Shown: positions 35,101 through 46,185 of the stretch, piece by piece
Layout of the letters: every line of letters begins with the position of its first letter
How positions within the stretch are numbered: the stretch's first letter is position 1
Source: Tenodera sinensis
Taxonomy: Eukaryota > Arthropoda > Insecta > Mantodea > Mantidae
Assembly: GCA_030765045.1 (NCBI GenBank)
Contig: CM060963.1
Location: 97,149,176-97,213,175 of the forward strand
Reading direction: 5' to 3'
Length of the DNA stretch: 64,000 nt
Made by a program: the position numbers and the translations under genes
Notes under the pieces: generated by a model
What the model saw: only the letters and a program-made list of their open reading frames with translations
Told to the model about the DNA's origin: nothing
Database searches by the model: none

Positions 35101-35761
35101 TCAGTAAAGGCTCTAAAAGTAGTTTTAAAAATGTTGTATGGTTTCATCCACGCCTTTCTATGATACCAGCAGATCGCAGTGAGTACCAAGGATGCTGACA
35201 GGCAAAATAACATGCAGCCTGTTCTGAGGTTGTTTGCTCTCCTGGTATAAGGCAGATTTACATTTCACCATCAGTCTGTATAACATCCAACCAGTCTACA
35301 CCTGACACATGTATTAATATATATTACACACTCTTGTTGAAATTCAACACCAACTGAAGAAAGTGAGGAGAAAGGTTTTGAAGAGAGAGCACCGGAGATA
35401 TATCACAGTGAGGGTTTTGCCATGTTGAATGTGCCATTTTACAATGTGGAATAACAGCCAGAAGCGACGTTGTGCAACACCATGTTACTGAACTGTTGGC
35501 ACATCATTGCTGCACAAAAGAAATATCTGTTTCGTAAGAAGGATGTATACAGTTGCATAGTTGAATCATATGCTTCTCCATTCCAATGTTCTTAGTGCTG
35601 AGGTACCATCTAAATGCAAATTAATCCTAACAGTGGTTAACTATACAGCCTGGTGAACTAGTGAATCAAATTGAATTGTTTTCTCTATCTTTAAGTACTT
35701 TTAATTATATAGGTATGTACTTCCTTATATTGAAATACTATTAAACATGCTTCTTTTTACC

Positions 35762-36370
35762 AAGCAAGGTGGCAGTGTGGCGAATTGCATTTGGGAGGTT
35801 CAAGGTTTGATCACCTCTGACCGCACTCTCTGAGTTGGGTTTTGCCATGGTTTCCCCTTGTCACTTAGGCAAATGCGGGGTGCTTAATTTCATACCACAC
35901 TTTTCTTTCCGTCATTTCCCTTCATTCCATTTCTTCATCATCTTTAAGATGTGCTTTCAGGTGAGTGGCGTTGGCAGTGCCAAACAGATGGCGCAGATCC
36001 TTGCACAAGGTAACTGCTGTTCTTTGCACTAGGTGGTGCTTGGGTGGCGTTGTCCTGCAACCAAGGGTGGGGGACTGAGCTTACGGTGATGGGTGCTCAT
36101 CAAGGCCTGGTGCAGGGATTAAGAGATCTTAGCATTGTTAGAGACTTCCGCACATCTCTGTGGCCCATCTAGCTGTGACCCTGTGGCACTGTGTGGTACC
36201 ATGTGATACCCTCACATCATCCCTACCTCCTGGGGCTGTTAGCCACAATAGATCTGCGCAGGTCGAGGTGCGTGAGGTGTCTCCCTCCATGTATACCCTT
36301 TACCTTTTTACCTTTAAACATGCCGTTGTACTATTTCCTTTGTTAAGATGGGAAAACTTACTAAATAAAA
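35762..36370 (+). mobile_element. SINE-like element with GGCAAATGC body
   Basis: A tRNA-like start (B-box-like ggttcaaggtttgatcacc) is followed by tgggttttgccatggtttcc and ttaggcaaatgcggggtgc, sequence typical of arthropod tRNA-SINE bodies. The end is not defined. Confidence 0.55.
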
Positions 36371-36439
36371 TAAGAAATACAAGAATTTGAATTCAAGTTA
36401 AGAAGAAAACATAAAAGAACTTGGCAAATAACATGCAAC

Positions 36440-37355
36440 ACATACATTAGACATCACATATTATTTACACCTGACAGAAGAAGTTAAGAAAAGTGATACT
36501 CCAACTAGTGTTCTAAAATTATTGGCATTAGAGACAATCCATACTAGATTTCCAGAAAATGAGTAGCTCCATATTTATACTGATGGATCATTGATATGAA
36601 ACCAAGATGGAGCAGGGGCTGGAGTCACATGTCACCTCTTTTCCTATCACAAATCTTTAAGTTATGGAACTACTAACTTTGATGGAGAAATTGAAGCAAT
36701 TCGAATGGCCCTACAAAATCTTTTGTACAGAATTTCACATTTTCAGCAAGCAGTTATTCTCTCAGATTCCAGGGCAGCAATTATAGCAATTACTTCCAAG
36801 TTGTCACCAAAAAACCAAACTATTATAGAATGTTGGAAAATGCTTAGCCATCTAACAGCACTTCAAAAACACCTGTTCTTCCACTGGATACCAGCTCACT
36901 GTGGACTGAGTGGTATTGAGAAAGCTGATTTTCTTGCAAAAAAGGGTACCAGCGGTGTACAAAAATCTATAGTTGAATCTACCATTTTATGCAGCTAAAA
37001 GATTAGTCAACTCTGAATTCAAAAAAATTATTGCAAAATATTACTATGAAAAATCAAAGAATAAAAGATGGGAACTACCAAACATTCAAACAGTAATTCC
37101 TGAGTATCCTCGAAAAAGAGCAGTTGCAACCTTCAGGTTGATTACAGGACATGATTGTCTGGCAAAACATTTAAACAGAATTGGGATATATTCTTCACCA
37201 CTCTGTCCTCTATGTGATCTGCAAGAGGAAATGGATCGAGACCACCTTCAAATATGCCCGGCCACTTCTAGTGCCCCATCTATCAGTGAAAAATATTGGA
37301 GAGCAAGAGGATTAATGACTTCATTGTCAGAAATCCAGCATTAGCTAACAACAAC
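36440..37355 (+). pseudogene. LINE-A RNase H and C-terminal fragment
   Basis: 5'-truncated LINE-A. RNase H landmarks: IYTDGS, FDGEIEAI, ILSDSRAAI (36752), and FHWIPAHCGLSGIEKADFLA (36880). The C-terminal finger is ITGHDCLAKHLNRIGI, then CPLCDLQEEM.RDHLQICPA. It ends YWRARGLMTSLSEIQH, stop, then a CAA tail. One frameshift near 36975. The best copy for reading the LINE-A 3' end. Confidence 0.9.
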
Positions 37356-37592
37356 ATAACATGCAAATGTGGGACAAAATTGGTTATGGAAGGTGGACAA
37401 TACAGTGGAGCTGACAATGAGGACAGATGAGGAAAGTATATATTTACCCTGTGATGCACATGTGTTAAATATAATGGGATACGGAAGTTAAGCAACTCCA
37501 ATTGTCAAAGTGTACATAAATTGTTATGTCTTTTTTTGGTAATGTAATTAATAAATAAATACTCATTTACTCATTCATTACCTTCACTTTAG

Positions 37593-37762
37593 AATCAATA
37601 CGGACATGTTTCTCTGGGAACCAGCTGCACCCAAACCAAAGAGCACATCACCACCAGAGTTTTATGTGGGAAAGGGACACTCAGGAATTGACTTTGGTTC
37701 CACAATACTGCAGGAAACCATGTATCCTACGTTCAGCTTGTGCAAATCAGGTATACAGTATG
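37593..37762 (+). CDS. ATG2: ATG2 exon, INTDMFLWEPAAP
   Basis: Begins after cactttag, completes Arg and reads INTDMFLWEP, ending FSLCKSGIQYG. I chose the strong donor tatg|gtaagt at 37762/37763. A second GT 12 nt upstream (tcag|gtatac) keeps the same phase and would remove four residues, GIQY. Phase 1 exit agrees with the next exon. Confidence 0.92.
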
Positions 37763-37827
37763 GTAAGTAATAATTCATACCGAAAAGCACAGAACAAGAA
37801 AATAGTCTATATCTGGTAATTGTTATT

Positions 37828-38030
37828 TTTGTATGCCAACCAACTTACTGCTGGTGTTTTTAAACACACAAGCTGTGTGTGGGTAATGTTTGAGAGCTAG
37901 AATCAGGACTGAAAAATTCAATGTAATAGCTGGGATTTGAACCACGGATCTTCTGCTTCATACATGTGGATCAGATTCTGTCTATGGCATTGAATTTTTC
38001 AGTCCTGATTCTACCTCTCATATTTTATTT
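37828..38030. repeat. tRNA-headed repeat, short copy P3
   Basis: ccaacttactgctggtgttt, tagctgggatttgaaccacg and an inverted end (gaatttttcagtcctgattc). It belongs with the 58200 copy as a subfamily with a different head. Confidence 0.72.
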
Positions 38031-38232
38031 CTGCTTATCTTCTACTGTGCAATCATGTAATATTAGGATATAGTTTAACATTATAATTTCAGAAAAATAA
38101 AATTTGTCTAAATTTATAAATCATGCAGTTCCAAGGTCAATCACTTAACAGGTCATTATTTTCAGTTTTCAATGCTGAAAATAAGGAGGTAGTCTGCCCA
38201 GTATTTCTAAATTTGAAAGTTTGCCGTTGAAT

Positions 38233-39021
38233 TTATTTTTTAAAAGGTGAGTTAATTAATAACACTGAACAACACTTACAAAATATTTTTCCGGGACACA
38301 TTTCAAAGGTTAACTTTCCTCCATTATCAACCGGACAATAACTGGGTTTCCATGGTGTTTCGTGGTGCAGATGGTGATGCTTCTTCTGTTCAATGAACTT
38401 ACTGAAAATGTCACTCTGAGGAATGTCGAAATTAAATACTCGGTTTCTATTTTTTAAAATAAAGATTTGTTCCCATGTGGACAGTTCTTGTTTTCCGGTT
38501 ATGTGTTTAAGAAGTTTTGGTTCTAGCTTTATGTCATGATTTTTTGTCCAAAAGTGAAATGCAACTGCTGATTTTTCTAATTGTTTACTCTTAATGTTTC
38601 TAACGTGTTCCTTGGATCTGATTTCTAAATTTCTTTTGGTTTTTCCTATGTATATTTTATTACAATCAGTGCATTCAATTTGGTATATGCCAGATTTTTT
38701 GTTAGGTGGAATAACATCTTTGATGTTTGAAAGTAGTAGGTTTTTTATGGAGTAATGGTTTACTGGTGCTAACTGAATGTTGTATTCCTTGAACACTTTT
38801 TTAAATTTATCAAAGGCCCATGGATAATATGTGAATTTTTTGAATATCATTTTTGTTTTTGCTGCTGTGAGAGTTGCAGTTTCTTTTAATAATTTTTTCT
38901 TTTCTGCTCGTTTTACCTTTTTATCTACTAATTCTTTGGAGAAGCCGTTTTTTTGTGCTATTTCAATTATTTTGTAATATTTTGTTTTATATTCTTCTGC
39001 TGAAAGAGGGATGTTCACCAA
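38233..39021 (-). pseudogene. GIY-YIG endonuclease domain of the Penelope-like element
   Basis: 262-codon frame. Residues 111-113 are GIY and 124-126 YIG, in SGIYQIECTDCNKIYIG, with the C117..C120 pair typical of Penelope-type GIY-YIG domains. R130 and RSKEH follow, and a Glu in ELSTWEQIFIL is a candidate catalytic acid. Family knowledge: this nuclease nicks DNA for target-primed reverse transcription. The domain itself has no internal stop. The first Met is arbitrary, since the frame follows on from the RT. Confidence 0.9.
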
Positions 39022-39133
39022 TCTATGTGTTAAACTATTGAAAATTGCTTGTTTGTGGCTTCTTGGATTGTAACTATTAGCTTTTATGTAGTTGTCTGTT
39101 TGCGTTGGTTTTCTGTGAATACCGAAATTTATT

Positions 39134-40010
39134 CTATCCTTGTTTTTTATTAATTTTAGATCTAAAAATGGTAGGTAATTTATTATCTTTTTCTACTTCC
39201 ACTGTGAAATTTATACTTTTGTCCTGTATGTTCAGAAGTTTTAATGCGTCACTGATGTGTCTTTTTGGAACTATTGCAAATATGTCATCCACGTATCGCT
39301 GCCAGAATTTGAACATCCACGGGAAATCTTTTGTGATCCTTATTTCCCATGAACTCATGTAAATATCTGCTAAGAATGGCGAGAGAGGGTTGCCCATTGC
39401 TAAACCTGAAGTTTATCGGAAAATTCTTTGTTTGGAACTGGAAGAAATTTTGTTCTATGCATAATTTGGTGAGTTCTATGTATTCTGCATTTTCTGACGA
39501 TGACATTCCAAGTGATTTGAGCCAATTTTTGATCAGTGATGGGAGTTTTTCTATTGGTATACTGGGAAATAGTGACTTTACGTCAAAGGAGACGAGGGTG
39601 TCCTCTTCTGTTAATTTGAAGTCTTTGATGTCTTCTATTAGTTCATAACTGTTTCTTATACTTAAACTTTCGAATTAAGGAAATAAGTTAAGTTTATTAG
39701 ATAGCCATTTTGCTAGTTTGTAAGTTGATGAATCTATGCTGCTAATTATGGGTCTCATGGTGATGTCTGGCTTGTGTATTTTGGGTAAACCATAGAGTCT
39801 AGGCACAGTTGGATTATTTGGTTTAATTGTATATTTGTTTGGTATTATGCTTGAATTTTGTATAGCTTTTTCAAAGGTTTGAACACAAGTGGTTAACGGG
39901 TTTTTGCTGATTTTTTCGTAGTTACTATCATTTAGCATTGTTTCCATTTTTTCTATGTAATTTGATTTATTCATTATTACTATTTTGTTCCCTTTGTCTG
40001 CCTTTGTGTA
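39134..40010 (-). pseudogene. Reverse transcriptase of the Penelope-like element
   Basis: Motifs GLPKIHKP, RPIISSIDSSTYKLAKWLSN, GNPLSPFLADI and RYVDDIFAI are in order and characteristic of Penelope-type RT, which is related to telomerase RT. Frameshifts near 39280-39400 and 39660 disrupt it. Confidence 0.88.
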
Positions 40011-40507
40011 TACTACGTTTTTATGTTTTAAAGAATGGATAAGATTTCGTTTATTTTTGTGACTTGATCTGTATTTTAATTCTTGTAAAATCTTTTTGCA
40101 CTGGGTTTTTACTGAATTTTGTGTAGATAATTGTAAGCACTGTGTTGAAATATTTATGTCTGCTATATAGTCTTCACTTTTAATATACAGTAAACTCTTG
40201 GTTTAATGGACCACTGTTCATTGAACTTGAACGGATTAAATTTGGCTTTGGTTATAAAATAAATTTAAATGAAATTTAGAAGATTTGTGATGATTAAATT
40301 GTGGCATTCCACTGTTGTCTGATCGAGAAGTTTAGTTCACACGTCTTTGGCTACATTCGTGAAAGTTTGTGTCCGAGTCACGCACTCGAGAGCTCATATG
40401 ACTCTTAGCTTCAGTCTGAATTGGGCATTCTCTGGGCATTCCCAGGTTACCAGATTTTGAGTCATGAAGAGAGCACTGCAAGTGTTGTACAAGAGGATGA
40501 AGATGGA

Positions 40508-40510
<3 letters not shown>

Positions 40511-40544
<34 letters not shown>
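40511..40544 (-). repeat. Poly(A) tail of the Jockey LINE (T-run on +)
   Basis: About 34 uninterrupted T. Confidence 0.95.
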
Positions 40545-40547
<3 letters not shown>

Positions 40548-41321
40548 GTAGAGGGGAAAAACCCGTTACAGGTGGAGGCCGACATGCTGAGGCCAACAGT
40601 GTGAGGGTCCCTGCACCCTGAAGGGGGAGGGTTACTCACTAAAAAACCCCTCCACGTGTTAGTTCGTGCAATGCTAATGTTATTGTGCATCATCGTGCGT
40701 TAGTCGGGTCCCGCATAGCACCCCGGTTAGTACTTGAGAGCTTTAAGCTGGCATGTAGTTCATGCGAGCGAGTCAGAAGTTGCTTTTTGGTAATGCTCAT
40801 GAAACCTGGACAGGACCAAGAGGATTACATGCGTTTTAACTTGATGTTAATGTGAGACGCTATTTGTGCTTGCTTATGATTAAAGTTGCACAGGCATAGG
40901 TCTGTTAGTCATTATGGTGCGTGCTAATGTTAGTTTTAGCGTAAAATGTTGTTATTCGTGCAATGTTTAAGCTTACATCTCACGTTGCACAGGTGTAGAC
41001 CTGCAAGTCGTTATGGTATTACCTAACGTTAGTCGCCTTGACGTGGCAGAGGGGCTCAGTACCCGAACCAGATGGCCTACTAAGTGTCATTTTGACTACT
41101 GGTAGGCAAGCGGTGAGGGGAAGCAAAGAACATTCCAAACAGGTAGATGGGGCTCGTTAGTCTTGGTTGACGACTCATCTAGGAGAAGAGAACTCCGAAA
41201 TCAAACTCCCCCAGGGGCTCCTACTGCGCTAGGTACGGGTTTGGCGTACCCGGGGGCCCCAGCCATACTCTCGATTGAGTTCCTCCAAGAGGTGAGTGGG
41301 CACCTGCCAAACGCCCAATCA

Positions 41322-41832
41322 ACTTAGTTAGTTTAAAGATGTCATAAATATTTCCGTATTCGATTTTAATATGTATGTATAAATATTAGAATTATATGTG
41401 TTCCATAATAAAAGTAAGGGAGGATGGTTAGGGATCGCTTCCCTAACAAGAAAGAACTATTTGATGGACGCATACGCGGATGTATACGAAAAAGGCAGTG
41501 TCACATGAGGCGATGCCATAATCTTCCCATTAGTGTGTGTGTATGGAAGGTGAAAGGACATGTTTAGGTAGTGTGAACATCGTAGGACAAACACCAGACT
41601 TTCATCAAGCATTAGTTCCACTAAATGAAAAAGTGGAAAGGTTTTCAATTATTTAAAACGGTGCTAGGAGGATTTATTTTAATGTAAAATATAGAAAAAG
41701 TGTTAATAAAATAATACATTGTGGTGAAGAAACATTGTGTGATTTTTCATTCCATCTGTTACCACGCCCTGAGATCACAAAGATTTCAATAGCTCAAAGA
41801 CCCAACGAAGATTAATTATAAAAACTGCACCA
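41322..41832 (+). mobile_element. LTR fragment (gag-element family) in the LINE 3' region
   Basis: Plus orientation: taaagatgtcataaatattt, agggaggatggttagggatc, gtgttaataaaataatacat and ...actgcacca end, homologous to the LTRs at 23625 and 28371. The first ~120 bp of the LTR are missing. Confidence 0.8.
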
Positions 41833-41833
41833 A

Positions 41834-42185
41834 GCTTATATATAGTGTTACACAGGTATTTACCTGCAAGTCGTTATGATATTTGCTAATGTTAGTGTTA
41901 GCGTAAACTGATGTTATTCGTGCAATTTTAGAGCTTATATCTAGTGATGCACAGGTGTAGACCTGCAAGTCGTTATGATATGAGCTAATGTTAGTGTTAG
42001 CGTAAACGGATGTTATTCGTGCAATATTAGAGCTTGTATCTAGCGATGCACAGGTGTAGACCTGCAAGTCATTATGATATGAGCTAATGTTAGTGTTAGG
42101 GTACAAAAGATGTGTTTTTTCCTGCCACATTTAAGCTTATGTCTAGTGTTGCACAGGTATGTACCTGCAAGTCGTTAGTATCAGC
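41834..42185. repeat. 99-bp tandem repeat, about 3.5 units
   Basis: gcttatatctagtgatgcac starts units at 41834, 41933, 42032 and 42135 (periods 99, 99, 103). Each unit has gacctgcaagtcgttatgat and taatgttagtgttagcgtaa. Related, diverged copies lie at 40870-41040. Confidence 0.93.
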
Positions 42186-42541
42186 TATTGTTTTGTAACT
42201 ATTACGTGCTTGATGAATGCTATGGTGCTAGATTTCTACTTCGTCTGCCCGAGACAGGCAGGTCTTGTCGTATGTGCGTTTATCCTGGATTGGCCTGGTC
42301 GTCGGAGTGTCCTACTCCATCATACAGTGGCCCGCTTTCACCGTGCACGTAGGACACTGGTGGGAGGCCCTAGTTCTCCCAGTCCACCTCGGCAGTCGCC
42401 GAGGGCTTGTAGAGCTCTGTGGTAGGCTGCAGTCTGAAACAGGGAAAAGGGAGGTTAAGTTGTGTGATAGAGAAGGGAACAGTCCTGTGCCAATGTTTGA
42501 TTTAGTCGTGTAGTAGATCGTTCAAGAATTCCTCTACTTCC

Positions 42542-42780
42542 GAGGCGCCGTGGCCGAGCGGTTAGCGCGCTCGCCTACCACCTAGGCGGCCCGGGTTCGA
42601 TCCCAGGGACCCGCATGTGGTATTCGTGGTGGACGAAGCGGCGTCAGGGCGGGTTTTCTCCGGGTACTCCGGTTTCCCCCGCCATTTCATTCCACCGGTG
42701 CTCCATCTTCATGTATCATCAGTGTCACCGCCTGTGGTGCCGTAGTAGTAAAAGCGGGCGTTAAACACTACAACAACAAC
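42542..42780 (+). mobile_element. tRNA-derived SINE (family S2), nested in the Jockey LINE
   Basis: Head ggccgagcggttagcgcgc (A box) and gggttcgatcccagg (B box), body ggtactccggtttcccccgc, tail (CAA)n. The target duplication ctctacttccg lies at 42532-42542 and 42780-42790. It is nearly identical to 17859-18074. Confidence 0.94.
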
Positions 42781-43250
42781 TCTACTTCCGTGTTATTTGG
42801 AGTTAGATTTCGGTCGGAAAGCGCTAGCGGTCTAGCGTGTTTATAAATTTCCATAGTATAGTTGCCTAGGTTCGTTATTAGAGGGTTGTGATGTTTATGC
42901 AAGTGTTTATACGTATCGTGTGAGAGCTTTTTAATGAATTGCTCTATCGTGTGCATTTTTAATTCGTCGTGTAGTAAGTCCGCTGGTGCAGTGTAAGGCA
43001 CTTTTGCTACCAGTCGCAGTATTTTGTTTTGTGGTCTTTGTAGGCGCATAATGTGTGTTTTTGTGGCATAACCCCACACCGGAGCAGCGTAAGTGAGTAT
43101 AGGGTGGATAAGCGTCTTGTATAATGTTAGTCCCATTTTGAGTTTTAGTTGCGAGTTCATGTTTATAAAGGGATGGAGTTTGCCTAATTGGACGTTCGCT
43201 TTTCCCCTTATTTGGAATATATGCTGCTTCCATCTGAGTCCCTGGCCCAT
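42768..43250 (-). pseudogene. Jockey-type LINE ORF2, C-terminal 150 residues
   Basis: Reads LRWKQHIFQIRGKANVQLG, LYKTLIHPILTYAAPVWG, RLQRPQNKILRLVAKVP and HHNPLITNL, the post-RT region of Jockey/CR1-group LINEs. The frame ends in LLL-stop contributed by the SINE tail. The true end continues at 42531 and downward (EEFLNDLLHD-stop). Confidence 0.88.
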
Positions 43251-43711
43251 TTTAAACCCTAACCAGGTGACTGTGTTTTTCCACTCAATGTTCTCTCCAA
43301 ATATGGTGAGGATGAAGATGAAGATGACGACAGTGATGATGAATCTTTGTAGTGTGTACCTAAATTATCCGTAATAAGAGACCACATGGATGATGTGATT
43401 TCTTACGTGGAAAGATCTTCAGACGCACAAGTACTAACCTATTATGAACATTTCAGGCAGTTTCGCTCCTTAATCATAGCGAAGCAATTATCAAGTGGGA
43501 AGCAAATGGGATTGACACTTTTTTCAAACCCACAACTTCACAGTGAATGATTTCTAACCAAGGGTAAATCATGTAAAGTAAACAGTATACACCAATAAAA
43601 CAGTTTCAATTGTTTTTGCTTCATTTTCATTCATTTTGCGATTTAATGGACTTTCAATTTTCCGGACAACTCCTGGCCCCTTTAGGTCCGCTAAACCAAG
43701 AGTTTACTGTA

Positions 43712-44006
43712 CAGTGTTTATGGCAAACCTACAGTTTGACCGCTGCATCTATTACATTTAAAGTCTTTTCATTTAATAACCAAACAACACTCAAATCGTA
43801 CACAATGCATCTAATATTATCTAAATGAATTGGGAGTTAAAAGGTTGATTAGGATTGATAACCATTTATGAGGGGTTACAATCAAATAAATTTTGGGTGG
43901 CACTAAGTTCACAAAGTCATCTAGTATTTGTTAAAAATGGTTCTATAATTATTTGAATTTAATGTGAAATTAAGGCAAATTGAAGCTATTAACAGTAAAG
44001 CAACAG
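43712..44006 (-). pseudogene. Penelope-like element, upstream part after the Tigger insertion
   Basis: Minus-strand frame RSNCRFAINTVYIKSEDY runs across the TA junction into the frame at 40185, so the two parts were contiguous. The outer edge aattgaagctattaacagta at 43979 is the foldback-family terminus. Confidence 0.78.
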
Positions 44007-44339
44007 GCAAGCAATGTGAAATGTATTTTTTTGTTAGTATATCTATGTATTTCATACATCTGGAACAGAATTTAAAAACTTAATCAGAATAACAAAAATA
44101 TATAGTGTACATGACCATCATTAAGTCATCCTCATCCAGTACCATAGAGAAATATAACTGGGCACATCTTGTTACTATGATAACTGTAACTGTGTATAAG
44201 AAGATTGTTCAAATGGATTATAATTTCAGCATCTCATTAGTTCAGGCAGGATTTAGACCGGAAAATTGTAAAAATGGTTCCGGAGATACAAAATGTTAGA
44301 ATTATAATTAAGTTGGTGTTTTCTTTCAATTCTTCAAGG
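44007..44339 (+). other. Intron sequence, nothing recognised
   Basis: AT-rich, no shared repeat. Confidence 0.5.
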
Positions 44340-45835
44340 ATTACATCCCGGTCAGCCTTCTTTTAACCCTGTATTGCACCTGGAACTCGCTCACCGTTAT
44401 CTCTGGAGTAGCACAATCTCTCATCCAAGCGGTGTTTGGTTTTACAAGCTGCTTAGTGCACATGCACTCCGAATGTCTGTTGCTGAACGGTATTCTCTTG
44501 GTCGCTGTCCTCCTTGGCTATTACAGTGTGCCCAATTCAACCTGGAGCTTTTGACACATGCTAAGGTGGCACCCCTCTATTGATGTATCATCAGCTTTTC
44601 ACCGAGGTCCTGGTACGTTGCCGGAGTTACACTCCTGTGTTTACTGATGGTTCCCAGGTCGGTAGTGTTAGTGGGTATAGTTTTGTGTATAACGGTGAGG
44701 CTCGCAAGTACTGTCTTCCAGACAACAGTTGTTTTTACCGCCGAGCTGTTCTCAATATTTTATTTTGTCCTTTTTATCTCCAGTTCTGTTCTTGGAAGTT
44801 TTATGATCTGCTGCAACTCTCTGAGCATACTGCAGGCATTGGAACAGTTTCTTGGCATGTTGACATTAATTATGAAAATTTAGACTCTCGTTTTGCAATT
44901 GCTCTTGCGTGGATACGAGTTTGTATTTACATGGAACCCAGGCCATGTAGGTAATCCTGGCAACGAAGCAGCAGATGAGGCTGCTAAATCTGCCTACCGT
45001 TTGCTGGAGATTTTCACATACAGTCTGCCTTATATGGATGTACAAATACTTCCATTGTCATATTTTATCAGTCTGGCAGCAATCATGGGAAGTGTTGGAT
45101 GACATTCAATTGCAGATGATCAAGGACACCATGAAACTCTGGATGACATCTTTTAGGGATACCAGGCAGGCAGAAGTCATCTTAGTCTGCTTCAGAATAG
45201 GTCACACATACATCACGCATGGACACCTTTTGTGTGGTGACCTGGTGCCTATATGTTCCACCTGTGGCATTCAACTTTCTGTGGCCCCTGTCCTCTGTGA
45301 CTGCACGTGATACACGCGTGAGCACCAGTTCTTTGGCCTGGGTTCAACTCTGAAGCCCATCTTAGGCGACGACCCGGTAGCTGTAAATGCAATGTTGTGG
45401 TTTGTTGGCTGTGTTGGCTTTGGTAAGCAGGTTTAACTTGTATTTTATTTTGTGGTTTTATTTTGAATTTTTAGAATGTTTTATCTCGTTTTCACTTTTT
45501 TACCTGCTTACTTTTTAGATCAGTTTTACATTTTAACTGTTTTACCTTTTATTTGTCTTAGCTTTCCTGGTTTTACTTTTGATTTTGGGTGTTAAACAGT
45601 GGTGAGTTTTCCCTCCTTTTTATCTTTTTCACTTGGGAACCTAATACCTAGATGCTGATGGGCCCTTAAACTACTCTCACTCACTCACTCACTCACTCAC
45701 TCACTCACTCACTCACTCACTCACTCACTCACTCACTCACTCACTCACTCACTCACTCACTCACACACTCACTCACTCACTCACTCACTCACTCACTCAC
45801 TCACTCACTCACTCACTCATTCACTCAAAGGATTA
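44340..45835 (+). mobile_element. LINE-C, RNase H to 3' end with (TCAC)n tail
   Basis: Broken frames show VFTDGSQVGSVSGYS (RNase H start), FVFTWNPGHVGNPGNEAADE (RNase H end, H..G..GNE..D) and then LVCFRIGHTYITHGHLL with CSTCGIQL and CDC. This is the C-terminal region of LINEs that encode RNase H. The untranslated part runs into (TCAC)n at 45675-45830. Confidence 0.85.
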
Positions 45836-46015
45836 ATGTGAATGAATTGCTTATTATATAAAATTGAATTTATTAGTTTAAAAGAAAAACCACAAAGCCC
45901 TGCACATACAAGAGTAATCAGCCACATCCTATTAAAACACTTAAGCACTATTAGTGCAAAAGTAATGCACTAAGGGGAATTTATGTGTAATCATTTCTTT
46001 TTCCACTTGTTCCAG

Positions 46016-46185
46016 ATTCTGATTCTGATTCAGAAGAAAATGAAGGTGTTTTCTATTCAGTTTATGAGCAGCGACAAAGGCACAGAAGAAAACAACAGTC
46101 TGAAACTAGACTTCACAAACAGAGCCATATGGCAGTTACACTTTGTGTAAATCAGGGTGTGATGAGCCTGTTTGCTCCAGTAAGA
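46016..46185 (+). CDS. ATG2: ATG2 exon, DSDSDSEE acidic stretch and LFAPVR
   Basis: Entered after ttccag with Asp shared across the junction. An acidic run DSDSDSEENE is followed by a basic run QRQRHRRKQQ, then VTLCVNQGVMSLFAPVR. The donor is taaga|gtaagt (phase 0). The S/D-rich stretch and the following beta segment are in the same order as in vertebrate ATG2B. Confidence 0.92.

Larger units (their letters stand above)
38222..40185 (-). mobile_element. Penelope-like element, downstream part (RT and GIY-YIG)
   Basis: Minus-strand order: ADKGNKIVIMNK (near 40000), PRLYGLPKIHKPD..MRPIIS (39840), MGNPLSPFLADIYM (39397), WQRYVDDIFAI with the YVDD box (39300), then the endonuclease. Several frameshifts separate the frames. 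The 3' edge at about 38236 has aaaaggtgagttaattaata, shared with family-M palindromes. The 5' continuation lies at 43712-44006, beyond the Tigger insertion. Confidence 0.9.
40511..43303 (-). mobile_element. Jockey-type LINE, 5'-truncated, inside the Tigger element
   Basis: The poly(T) at 40511-40544 is its poly(A) tail on the minus strand. The ORF2 C-terminus is at 43250-42790. gaggatgaagatg at 40493-40505 and 43308-43320 is a possible 13-bp target duplication, though the host acidic repeat could mimic it. The long 3' region (42530 to 40545) holds a 99-bp tandem repeat, an LTR fragment and GC-rich sequence. Confidence 0.8.
40188..43709. mobile_element. Tigger/pogo-type DNA transposon inside the Penelope element
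   Basis: TIRs at 40188-40212 (CAGTAAACTCTTGGTTTA...) and 43685-43709 (inverse), with TA at 40186-40187 and 43710-43711. Coding relics on + (VISYVERSSDAQ, then YYEHFRQFRSLIIAKQ and LTLFSNP, around 43400-43545) resemble the C-terminal part of Tigger/jerky-type transposases. An acidic tail (EDEDEDDDSDDE) sits at 43309-43350. Split by a Jockey LINE. Confidence 0.85.

Noticed and set aside
40421..40621. ORF with poly-Phe
   Set aside because: Arises from the poly(T) tail of the Jockey LINE.
41816..42130. 104-codon repetitive ORF
   Set aside because: Translation of the 99-bp tandem repeat, whose unit length is a multiple of three.
42542..42620. tRNA gene
   Set aside because: Has A and B boxes, but the acceptor stem does not close and the anticodon loop is not canonical; it is the head of an S2 SINE. 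The same applies to the other tRNA-like modules.
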